From Siphonodentalium dalli (Eukaryota; Mollusca; Scaphopoda; Gadilida; Siphonodentaliidae), in NCBI GenBank assembly GCA_032622095.1, contig CP136063.1, positions 206,633,934-206,697,933 of the forward strand: a stretch of 64,000 nt of DNA, written 5' to 3'. Position numbers and translations under genes: made by a program. Below, in pieces: positions 54,520-64,000 of this stretch (position 1 is its first letter; each line of letters begins with the position of its first letter). The notes under the pieces were generated by a model. That model was not told the DNA's origin and ran no database searches. It saw only the letters and a list, made by a program, of their open reading frames with translations.

Positions 54520-54889
54520 ACACGCCACAAATAAACGTGGCATTCAACAAAAAATTGTGAAACATATCCGGGCAAATACACATTTTACAAGGGATACGAG
54601 ATATATTGTCGTTGTAGATGATTATTATAGCGAAGACATTTTTTTTTTGCGGGCTAATACGAAACATGAACTCGCAAAATACAGTTTTCTATCCGGCATT
54701 TCTATCCGTGGCGTATAACGATGACTATATATATCCGTTGTGAAAATTTCCGTTCAAATACACATTTCGCAAAATACAGTTTTCGATCCGGAATATCTAT
54801 GAATGAATGCTTTAATGAACTCAATCGTGAGTTAACACGCATTATATAGAGTTGACAAACATATTTACACTATTTACATATAATATAAT

Positions 54890-55030
54890 ACATTATCACC
54901 ATCATCGTCACCATTATCATCACCATTATTATTATTATCATCATCATCATCTTCATCGTCGTCATCGCCATCACCATCAACAACAACAACAACAACACCA
55001 TCATTAACAATAACAGCACTGGTCATATAC
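54890..55030. repeat. (ATC/ATT/AAC)n microsatellite in the LINE 3' region
   Basis: ATCACCATCATCGTCACCAT and TTATTATTATTATCATCATC, then (CAA)n at about 54978-54995. On the LINE strand this is a GAT/GTT-rich 3' UTR or tail. The 66-codon minus frame at 54874-55074 simply reads the microsatellite. Confidence 0.85.
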
Positions 55031-55076
55031 ATCATATTAATTATCATCATCGTTATTTCGCATCGACGACTCACTA

Positions 55077-57375
55077 CTATTCGATCTTACTCAGTCCTAT
55101 CTTAGTCACAATGCCTAAGCCTTTCTGGATTTCTGGATTGTGGGACGCTAATAGTATGTAGAATTTCCATCTAGCAGGTTCCTCCCAGAACCATCGTGGT
55201 ATATATTTCTGCCTGGCCCCAACTAAGATTGTGCAAACGGATATGATATGGTATTCGTCATTTGCGTCTGTCTGCCCACATAACGTACAGTTTTTACCAC
55301 GCTTGCTTGCTTTTCCCCACCTGCTAGTTTCGACTCCTAGTCTATGATTGGCTGTCCTCAATCTCATAATGTTGTGTGACAAATCGCGAGGTAAATTCGT
55401 AAAATACGTCTCAAAACCAAATTCCTTTTTAAAGTTCCGATAGAATCGACCGCGTGATGAACTATCGATGTCCACCCACCATTTTTGGATAAATTGGTCT
55501 TTAAACCTATTCTCAATATATCTAATATCAAAACCGGAAATACATTGTGCATCCCATACGTGGTTTTGTCCAGAAGAGTCGATTAACCCCTTAATGCACG
55601 AAATCCACGTTACTCGCTTATTAGTTTTCGCAGAATCTTTGAGGTGCAATAACAAATGATACAGCTTTTGCACAACTTGGGAGCATTTGCCATCAAGAAT
55701 TCGCCTCCAGTAGTTCAGCATACGCATTTTACATTTAATGCTCAGGGGATATCTACCAATTTCACCATAGACCATGTATGTGGGGGTACTTCTTTTCATC
55801 CTCAGAACCTGCTTATAAAATCCCAGGACTAGACTGTCTAACTCATACAATTGTTCCATTGCCCAAACCTCGCTACAGTACGTAGTAATTGGTTCAATTG
55901 TTTTATCAAATAAGGTGATAACTAGGTCGTTACTTAACTTTAATTTTTCTGTTTGACTTACGAAACTATATATGGCTTTCTTGCCGACAGATGCAATTTT
56001 CTTTACCGCTTGGCAGAACCTTCCGTTATGGTAAAAATCAATCCCCAAATAAGTCATGGTATCAACGTAATCAATATAATTGTCATAGAGAGTCAATAGT
56101 TCCCTGTTGTCACCCTTGCGGTTACTGAATACCATTGCTTTAGTTTTGTCTACATTTATCGTCAGTTTCCAAGCTGATGCGTAATCGGCGAATGCATTCA
56201 ACGCTCGCTGCATACTTGTGTGGTCTTCAGCCAGTATAATCGTATCATCGGCATACAATACGCACATTATTTTCATATACTCTCCGAATGTATCGAGAAA
56301 CGCGTCGTTTATGAATTTTAAGCCGTCAATGGCACAGTTATCAAGAAATGATTCTAAGTCGTTAAGATACATGGAGAACAGCAAAGGCGACAGGGTTTCA
56401 CCTTGCCTTACCCCCATATTACAAGTAAAAAATTCTGATCGGTAGCATCCTTGTACAACGCATGATTTGATGTTTCCATACATACTACGTATTACATTAA
56501 GAATTCTGCCATTAATATTTGCTGTCATCATTTTAACCCAAAGGCCGTCACGCCATACCGTGTCAAATGCTTTTTTAAAGTCAATGAAACAACAATACAA
56601 TTTTTTTCCTCTTGAAAGATATATGTCGATTATGCACTTGAGAATAAAAACATTGTCAACAGTTGAGTGATTTTTCCTGAAGCCTGCCTGAAATTCAGAA
56701 ATGGTTTCGCATTGGTCGCAAAATTCAACTAAGCGCTTATTCAAAATCGATGTAAACATTTTCCCCATTATACTAAGGAGGGTGATTCCGCGATACGAGT
56801 CTGGGTTTGACCGTTTCCCTTTCTTTTTAAAAATAGGTTGAATCAAGCCCTCCGTCCATCGCTCTGGGAAGATACCGTTTCTGAATACGGTGTTGAAGAG
56901 TTTCAAGTATATGTCAATCATCAGGTGTTTAGTAGCTATAATATAGTCGGCTAATATGTTATCAGATCCGGGAGATTTCCCGCTCTTAAGTCGGTCAATG
57001 GCACTCAGAATTTCATCTCGGGTAAAGTTAACATTCGGTAAGCTGTCATCATTTTCGTCATACATCTGGTTTAAGAGGGGCTCAAAATCTTCATCAGTAT
57101 CACCAGGTTCATTAATTTTTTGGAAATGCGTATAAAATTCATTTAATGGTACATCGCTGACAAAATCTCGTTCAGTATTGTTCCTATTTATCTGCTTGAT
57201 AGTACTCCAAAATAGCTTTGGGCTTTTACACGCTCTTCTTAACGAATCGTTCCGATTTCTCTCCCATATTTTGATTTTCCTGTCAATTAGTGCCTTGTAT
57301 TCTTTCCCGACGCGTTTCAATGCTAATTTATTAGTTTGAGAGGTTTGTTTTTTACATTGCCGTTCAACGATGATT
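55077..57375 (-). CDS. Non-LTR retrotransposon reverse transcriptase, long intact frame, 5'-truncated
   Basis: Open from just after a TGA at 57378-57380 to the stop at 55077, more than 750 codons without interruption. Numbering from a TTG at 57320: linker with LFWSTIKQINRN (36-47), RT core from about 110 to 430 with KSPGSDNI, FQAGFRKNHSTVDN, CCFIDFKKAFDTVW (243-256), GVRQGETLSPLLF (303-315) and the catalytic YADDT (356-360). A post-RT region follows (STPTYMVYGEIGRYP, FIQKWW, LRTANHRLG), then a C-terminal zinc motif C678-x2-C681-x9-H691-x4-C696. RT copies the element RNA at the nicked target. The AP endonuclease is missing because the insertion is truncated at about 57360. The TTG is not a real start. 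Same clade as the broken copy at 40645-42652; the clade name is not assigned. Confidence 0.9.
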
Positions 57376-57789
57376 ATTCATTGTGAAACTATTCCGGGCA
57401 AACGCACATTTTAAAACAGGGAAGACATCTTTTGCGGACTATTACGAAATGTGAACTCGCGCAGTTTTCTACCCGGCATTAATGTTGTATCCGCGGCGTT
57501 CAACGATTACTATCCATTGCGAAACTGTTCCTGGCAAATATAAACCTATATACAATGGGGATACGAGATTTATTGTCATCGTAATAGTGTTCTCAATATA
57601 GCAAAGACATTGTTTTGCGTCTAATACTCACCATATACAGTTTCCTTACCAAGGGTATATATACAACTAATGTATTGATTGCCCGTGTGTATAAGGATGT
57701 TTTCTCTATAATATAGAGCAGAATTTCGTTCTTTTGTAATATGAAACCAAGTGAACTCGCCAAACACGGGTTTCTACGTAGGGTGTATA

Positions 57790-57950
57790 CACTATATACA
57801 TACAGTAATACCCTAAAAAAATTGAACAGCAGCAGAATTATGGGTAATTTTTCAGGATTTAGTCGGAAATATGGCTTGTTGCCATTCACCGGAAAGCTCT
57901 CACAGAGGAGTGGTTAAGGAGTCGATTATTTAGGGCATTACTGTATATAA
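57790..57950. repeat. Rearranged hairpin of the CAGTAATG family
   Basis: ACAGTAATACCCTAAAAAAA, GCAGAATTATGGGTAATTTT and CAGGATTTAGTCGGAAATAT, then a loop, then GTGGTTAAGGAGTCGATTAT and GGGCATTACTGTA. It shares the loop word TTGCCATTCACCGGAAAGCT with 37980 (inverse). Confidence 0.85.
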
Positions 57951-57960
57951 TCTTATATTA

Positions 57961-58079
57961 TTTGTTCTCGTTCCGTTAACATATCGAATATGAACACCTG
58001 GATACGGGAGTGGTATGGTCCCAGAGGAATGATACAGGCTTAAAATTCAAGAGAGAATAAGACTAAGTCAGGGTCGTAG
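57961..58079. other. Short unassigned stretch
   Basis: Nothing recognised. Confidence 0.4.
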
Positions 58080-58420
58080 CTAGAGGGTCTCGGTGGGAGG
58101 AGAGTGTCAATCAACTGTCCGCCCCCTTAATCACACTGCAACTTCCGGGGTTGGGTTGTAATTTACAACTGATATTGTAGGTTTTCCAACTGTTGGAAAT
58201 TTCAAAGCAAACGCCCAATAGTGTTGGATACTTTCCAACTAATGTCCATTTCAGTCCAAAAGTTCGACAAAAGGCAGAAAAATACTCGACTTTTAGTCCA
58301 AAAGCAACAAAATTCACAATAGTTAGAAGAAAAGGAAAATCCAACTATCTGAACAATTCCAACCTATGGTCTGAAATGTCCAACTAATGTTCCGTCAGGC
58401 ATGAGATATACCCAACTGGT
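58080..58420. repeat. Decayed arm of the 3.5-kb foldback family
   Basis: TTTTCCAACTGTTGGAAATT, TCCAACTAATGTCCATTTCA and CCAACTATCTGAACAATTCC correspond to words of the arms at 10.4-10.7 and 12.7-13.0 kb. A further scrap is at 45885-45930 (GATTTCTAACAGTTGGAAAT). Confidence 0.65.
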
Positions 58421-58890
58421 CAATTCCAAACCACATCCCTGGACACAACATGTGCTGTTTGACCGCGGGAAATATTGCCAGATTTCCATGAAAATACGCC
58501 AATGTGGGAGTATATATGTGCAAATACCCTAACAATATTTTCGAAAGACCGATTTGATCTTACGCATAAAGCGTTAAGATATCATATTTTACAATATTTT
58601 GCCGCCAAAGAGTCCAATGTTTTAAAACCCACCGGCGTGTTATCCCATTGTCATGACATGGCTCTTATCAGGCATAATGCTCAAGCGATTTGATCGCATG
58701 AGTGTTATTTAACGCCCATGTTCATTCTTTTAAGAATACCCGTGGACATTCTTTAAGAATACGCAAGGGATTATTTGATGCTATACCCCCGTCGCGAGTC
58801 GAGAAAATAGAATAAAACTATACATACAACATCTGCCGTAACAGGGACTCGGGCGTTATTATGGGGTGGGGTAATTGTTGATTAGCGGGG
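58421..58890. other. Unassigned stretch
   Basis: Tandem words TTCTTTTAAGAATACCCGTG and ATTCTTTAAGAATACGCAAG at about 58725-58768. No gene. Confidence 0.4.
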
Positions 58891-58985
58891 AATTCAAGGG
58901 GGGGGGGGGTCGCGCAAAAAAAATTCCGACACAAGGCCAAGGGGGGGGGGGGGTTGGGTCGCAGCTCCCGAAAACACGTTTTTCC
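58891..58985. repeat. Paired G12 and G13 tracts
   Basis: 58898-58909 is G12 and 58941-58953 is G13. The first is followed by TCGCGCAAAAAAAATTCC, as at 16599 (TCGCGCACAAAAATTCC), so the two loci share a repeat. Confidence 0.85.
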
Positions 58986-60044
58986 GCTGTTTGCTGGTGC
59001 TTGCAAATGTTGTCCTTTTGCCCTTTTTTGACCTAATTACAAGCTGTTTAGCCTATATAATGATTGATTTGATGTGTTATGATCTAAATAACACCTGTAG
59101 TGTACATACAATATACTAGGTACAGTTCCCTGTGGTCAGGTTGGCCTCAGAATATTTTTATTATTTGGTCCCTTCTAATACTAAGTAAACCTTCGTGAAA
59201 TTTTTAACTGCGCTGACCCACCTGGGTTGGATAACCACTTGGTATGTAAATATATTATAATGAACTCTAAAGACAAATAAACCACATATAATTCAGTAAG
59301 TAAAATAAAATATCACATTACCACTATCTGTGGTATCAAACTGAAATTCAACTCTCCAAGTCTGATATGAAACTGAAATAATGTGTAAAATAAATGTAGA
59401 ACATGCCTGTTCTCTAATCTATAAACATGTTTCTGGCACAAAGTTTCTAATACTATAAAAGACAAAAGTGCTATTCTACAGTGTTACATATCCAATTATT
59501 AATGAACAGACATTCACATGGATCTCAATCAGTCTCAATAGCATTTATATAAATTAAATTGTCATACTGCTCTGAGTCACGTCTAGCCACGTCCCTGTGT
59601 ATAAACCATAGATTAATACTTAGAATTCAAGCTAGTACATGTAGCTGTCTTTCTGATAATAATTGGAAATTCAAGATTTGATGGCGATTATCATCGGTGG
59701 CTACTATGTGCATATTCCAGTGGAGTTGGCACCATCAATTGACAATGTAGTCATTGAAACAGCATATTTTTTGCTATTTTCTAGCAGAATCGTGAAAACA
59801 TTGAACAGCACCTAATTGACAAATATATTATGTGTATCGATTTACTAACATCAGATGTCTACCACTGTCATGAGATTGATCTATTCCTACACTAAGACCG
59901 TGCACCACACCTGTTAATCGATAACTGAATGAATATTTCGCAATTATATACATAATGTATAGATAATGGTTATGTTCTTAAATGTCACCATTGTGAGCGT
60001 TCATAGTCAGATCAATTCGTCAAATTGCACTGCATGAAAAGCGA
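58986..60044. other. AT-rich stretch, nothing recognised
   Basis: No frame, repeat or structure worth noting. Confidence 0.45.
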
Positions 60045-60240
60045 GATTTATAAAATATAAATGTTGCATAAATTTAGGACCCTGAATTTATGCATGCATT
60101 TATACATATTAAATTCGCCTTTATACAAAAATATAAATCTCTCATTTATATTTTTAAATCTCGCATAAATGTTGCATAAATTTAGGACCCTGAATTTATG
60201 CATGCATTTATACATATTAAAATCGCCTTTCTTCGAACAG
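60045..60240 (+). repeat. 108-bp direct duplication
   Basis: ATGTTGCATAAATTTAGGAC occurs at 60061 and 60169, followed in both by CCTGAATTTATGCATGCATT and TACATATTAAA(T/A)TCGCCTTT. The units also contain the self-complementary TGCATGCA. Confidence 0.92.
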
Positions 60241-60970
60241 TGCCAGAGGTCAGTAGAGCTATTATGTCGCCAGAGAACATTTATAGCAATGTGGTAAACA
60301 TTTGATGTCACTTTAACACTTTAATTTCCAAAATTTCGATTTTTGACCTCCGAATTTACAATGTTGAAAATTCAGGCAAATATTGTGGGGGTGTCACAAC
60401 CCCATATTACCCCTGTAGCGTTGTCCCTGCCCACACCACAACACCCACCACCCCACACACACATTCAAAACGTCACAATTGTGTCGACACCGCTCTGTAT
60501 GCAGACATTCAGTTATACCAAATCATTTCGCTAACGGCTGTAACCATCTTAGCCCATAATTTAATTATTCCGCGATGGTATCCATCGCCTCCATGCGTAT
60601 TGAGACCAGCTGCTGTATCAGATAATACAAGCTATCGGCCAAGATGCTTTCTTTTGCTGTAAACAACCCTGATGTCAAGATGTGTTCCGGGCATTACAGG
60701 CGAGTATTCGTTTTCGCTATTTAGACAGATTATGTATTTACAAATACGTTTGTTTTCGCATGTTCTGTCTAAACTAAGGTGTTACAATGGTAGATTAATG
60801 TTGTGGACAGTAATGTAGCCATGCATGCATTCATTCTTTCATCAATTCGCAGCGTGATCGACACATGTCAAAATTTATTCTGAATGCCACATCATTCATG
60901 AAATTGTAACAAAGATTACATATATGTTCGCATTAAATTTAGACATAGCTTGCCTTGATCACTTATTTAC
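60241..60970. other. Unassigned stretch
   Basis: A CA/CCA-rich patch at about 60430-60460. No gene seen. Confidence 0.4.
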
Positions 60971-60989
60971 TTTAAATCTTTTATTATAC

Positions 60990-63965
60990 AGAGACGTCGG
61001 AATAAGGCTATTCTATCGCGTGAAAATGTGGTTTTGTGAGAGTGATTTGACCCTTAGCCAGATCACAAATAAAAGGCCGTACATTACAATTAAATATTTT
61101 GCTAAACAGGCTATTATATCGCGTAAAATGTGGAGTTGGAAGCGTGATTTCACCCTTTGCCATTTCACATATAAATTCATTGTACAATATATCCATTATG
61201 TAATCCCGTTTTGAAGTTTTAATCGCATAAAATTGTGATCATGAAAGGGTGATATCACCCTTTGCCATTTCACATATAAATTCATTGTACAATATATCCA
61301 TGATGTAATCCCGTTTTGAAGTTAGAATCGCATAAAATAGTGATTATGGAAGGGTGATATCACCCTTTGCCATGTCACATATCAATTCATTGTACAATAT
61401 ATCCATTATGTAATCCCGTTTTGAAGTTTCAATCGCATAAAATTGTGATCATGGAAGGGTGATATCACCCTTTGCCATTTCACATATAAATTCATTGTAC
61501 AATATATTGATGATGTAATCCCGTTTTGAAATTATAATCGGTAAAATTGTGATCATGGAAGGGTGATATCACCCTTTGCCATTTCACATATAAATTCATT
61601 GTTCAATATATCCATGATGTAATCCCGTTTTGAAGTTTTAATCGGTAAAATTGTGATCATGGAAGGGTGATGATATCACCCTTTGCCATTTCACATACAA
61701 ATTCATTGTACAATATATTGATGATGTAATCCCGTTTTGAAATTATAATCGGTAAAATTGTGATCATGGAAGGGTGATATCACCCTTTGCCATTTTACAT
61801 ATAAATTCATTGTTCAATATATCCATGATGTAATCCCGTTTTGAAGTTTTAATCGGTAAAATTGTGATCATGGAAGGGTGATGATATCACCCTTTGCCAT
61901 TTCACATATAAATTCATTGTTCAATATATCCATGATGTAATCCCGTTTTGAAGTTTTAATAGGTAAAATTGTGATCATGGAAGGGTGATATCACCCTTTG
62001 CCATTTCACATATAAATTCATTGTACAATATATCCATTATGTAATCCCGTTTTGAAGTTAGAATCGCGTAAAATAGTGGTCATGGAAGGGTGATATCACC
62101 CTTTGCCATTTCACATATAAATTCATTGTACAATATATCCATTATGTAATCCCGTTTTGACGTTTTAATCGCGTAAAATTGTGATCATGGAAGGGTGATA
62201 TCACCCTTTGCCATTTCACATATAAATTCATTGTACAATATATCCATGAGGTAATCCCGTTTTGAAGTTATAATCGGTAAAATTGTGATCATGGAAGGGT
62301 GATATCACCCTTTGCCATTTCACATATAAATTCATTGTTCAATATATCCATTATGTAATCCCGTTTTGAAGTTTTAATCGTGTAAAATTGTGATCATGGA
62401 AGGGTGATATCACCCTTTGCCATATCACATATTTCCATTGAACAGTAAGTCCATGATGTAATCCCGTTTTGAAGTTAGAATCGCATAAAATAGTGATCAT
62501 GGAAGGGTGATATCACCCTTTGCCATGTCACATATCAATTCATTGTACAATATATCCATTATGTAATCCCGTTTTGAAGTTTCAATCGCGTAAAATTGTG
62601 ATCATGGAAGGGTGATATCACCCTTTGCCATTTCACATATAAATTCATTGTACAATATATTGATGATGTAATCCCGTTTTTAAATTATAATCGGTAAAAT
62701 TGTGATCATGGAAGGGTGATATCACCCTTTGCCATTTCACATATAAATTCATTGTTCAATATATCCATGATGTAATCCCGTTTTGAAGTTTTAATCAGTA
62801 AAATTGTGATCATGGAAGGGTGATGATATCACCCTTTGTCATTTCACATACAAATTCATTGTACAATATATTGATGATGTAATCCCGTTTTGAAATTATA
62901 ATCGGTAAAATTGTGATCATGGAAGGGTGATATCACCCTTTGCCATTTCACATATAAATTCATTGTTCAATATATCCATGATGTAATCCCGTTTTGAAGT
63001 TTTAATCGGTACAATTGTGATCATGGAAGGGTGATGATATCACCCTTTGCCATTTCACATATAAATTCATTGTTCAATATATCCATGATGTAATCCCGTT
63101 TTGAAGTTTTAATAGGTAAAATTGTGATCATGGAAGGGTGATATCACCCTTTGTCATTTCACATATAAATTCATTGTACAATATATCCATTATGAAATCC
63201 CGTTTTGAAGTTAGAATCGCGTAAAATAGTGATCATGGAAGGGTGATATCACCCTTTGCCATTTCACATATAAATTCATTGTACAATATATCCATTATGT
63301 AATCCCGTTTTGACGTTTTAATCGCGTAAAATTGTGATCATGGAAGGGTGATATCACCCTTTGCCATTTCACATATAAATTCATTGTACAATATATCCAT
63401 GAGGTAATCCCGTTTTGAAGTTATAATCGGTAAAATTGTGATCATGGAAGGGTGATATCACCCGTTGCCATTTCATATATAAATTCATTGTTCAATATAT
63501 CCATTATGTAATCCCGTTTTGTAGTTTTAATCGTGTAAAATTGTGATCATGGAAGGGTGATATCACCCTTTGCCATATCACATATTTCCATTGAACAGTA
63601 AGTCCATGATGTAATACCGTTTTGAAGTTTGAATCGCGTAAAATTGCAATTGTGGTCATGGAAGGGTGACGTCATCCTTTGCCAGTATCACATATATATA
63701 TTTACTGTACAATATATCCATGATGTAATCCCGTCTTGAAGTTAGAATCGCGTAAAATTGTGGTCATGGAAGGGTGATATCACCCTTTGCCATATCACAT
63801 ATAAATCCATTGTACAGTAAGTCCATGATGTAATCCCGTTTTGAAGTTTGAATCGAGTAAAATTGTGGTGATGGAAGGGTGATATCACACTTTGCCATAT
63901 CGCATATAAATTCACTGTACAATAAATCCGTAAAATTGTGGTCCTTGAAGGGCGATATCACTCTT
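60990..63965. repeat. Satellite of about 105-bp units with a 1153-bp higher-order repeat
   Basis: About 28 units of 104-107 bp. The core contains AAGGGTGATATCACCCTT, an 18-bp perfect palindrome, followed by GCCATTTCACATATAAATTC, ATTGTACAATATATCCAT and GTAATCCCGTTTTGAAGTT. Marker variants recur at exactly 1153 bp: CATGTCACATATC-type unit start (61321 and 62474), GGGTGATGATATC (61665 and 62818; 61876 and 63029) and CATATCACATATTTCC (62421 and 63574). So two complete 11-unit blocks, about 61321-62473 and 62474-63626, differ by very few bases while neighbouring units differ far more. Units decay at both edges (61040, 61140; 63665-63960). Not coding, not CRISPR. Confidence 0.95.
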
Positions 63966-64000
63966 TAGCAAAAACAAAAATTATTATTTTAGTTTTTATA

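Larger units (their letters stand above)
54520..57960. repeat. Diverged tandem repeat split by a LINE
   Basis: Units begin at about 54556 (GTGAAACATATCCGGGCAAA), 54740 (GTGAAAATTTCCGTTCAAAT), 57383 (GTGAAACTATTCCGGGCAAA) and 57521 (GCGAAACTGTTCCTGGCAAA). They carry GGGATACGAGAT(A/T)TATTGTC and (G)GCGTTCAACGAT. The array is contiguous in sense across the LINE inserted at about 54800-57360. Confidence 0.8.

Noticed and set aside
54874-55074. Asp/Asn/Val-rich 66-codon frame
   Set aside because: Direct translation of a microsatellite in the LINE 3' region.
60990-63965. Regularly spaced repeats resembling a CRISPR array
   Set aside because: Units are about 105 bp and conserved along their whole length, with no variable spacers; eukaryotic context and no cas genes.

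Overview
The window is AT-rich, intron-bearing, repeat-saturated animal DNA. It has no operons, no bacterial-type ribosome binding sites, no tRNA or rRNA genes and no CRISPR. The repeat content (mosaics of short inverted-repeat elements, tandem repeats of roughly 160-175 bp, a tRNA-derived SINE with a (ATT)n tail, several LINE clades, and 'TTTAGCTCA' repeats) and a Methuselah-like receptor with a somatomedin-B-like ectodomain fit a lophotrochozoan, most likely a bivalve mollusc. That assignment is inference; nothing here fixes a species.

Only one host gene is well supported. It is a minus-strand adhesion/Methuselah-like GPCR split over two visible exons: ectodomain at 34215-35218 and ectodomain end plus seven helices at 26464-28038. 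They join in phase across a 6.2-kb intron that is itself full of repeats. The first (signal-peptide) exon is not identified.

Layout: 1-9 kb holds a 174-bp tandem repeat, TTAA-ended MITEs (one nested in another), a cluster of hairpins including a palindrome made of two palindromes, and a SINE. 9.4-13.4 kb holds a 72-bp perfect palindrome and a 3.5-kb element with about 0.8-kb inverted arms containing poly-G/C tracts. 13.8-16.6 kb holds a mollusc-type repeat, a second palindrome of palindromes, a LINE relic and a complex tandem repeat. 17.8-25.6 kb holds an inverted-repeat element carrying 161-bp repeats, a triplicated MITE end, a Helitron-like element inserted in a MITE, and LINE scraps. 26-35.2 kb is the GPCR gene; its intron contains a frame-broken gene fragment with a family-B-polymerase-like motif, bracketed by inverted tandem repeats. 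35.5-44.8 kb holds hairpins, two LINE relics and tandem duplications. 44.88-50.56 kb is a hAT-like element with a perfect 8-bp target duplication; inside it lie a second inverted-repeat element and a jockey-type LINE bounded by a 10-bp duplication. 50.7-54.8 kb holds more hairpins, including a third palindrome of palindromes. 54.8-57.4 kb is a LINE with a long intact reverse transcriptase frame, inserted in a tandem repeat. 61-64 kb is a satellite of about 105-bp units with an exact 1153-bp higher-order period.

The recurrent theme is foldback DNA: at least four sequence-unrelated hairpin families, three of which also occur as inverted duplications of themselves. Several nestings (MITE in MITE, Helitron in MITE, LINE in tandem repeat, LINE in hAT) give internal relative dating.
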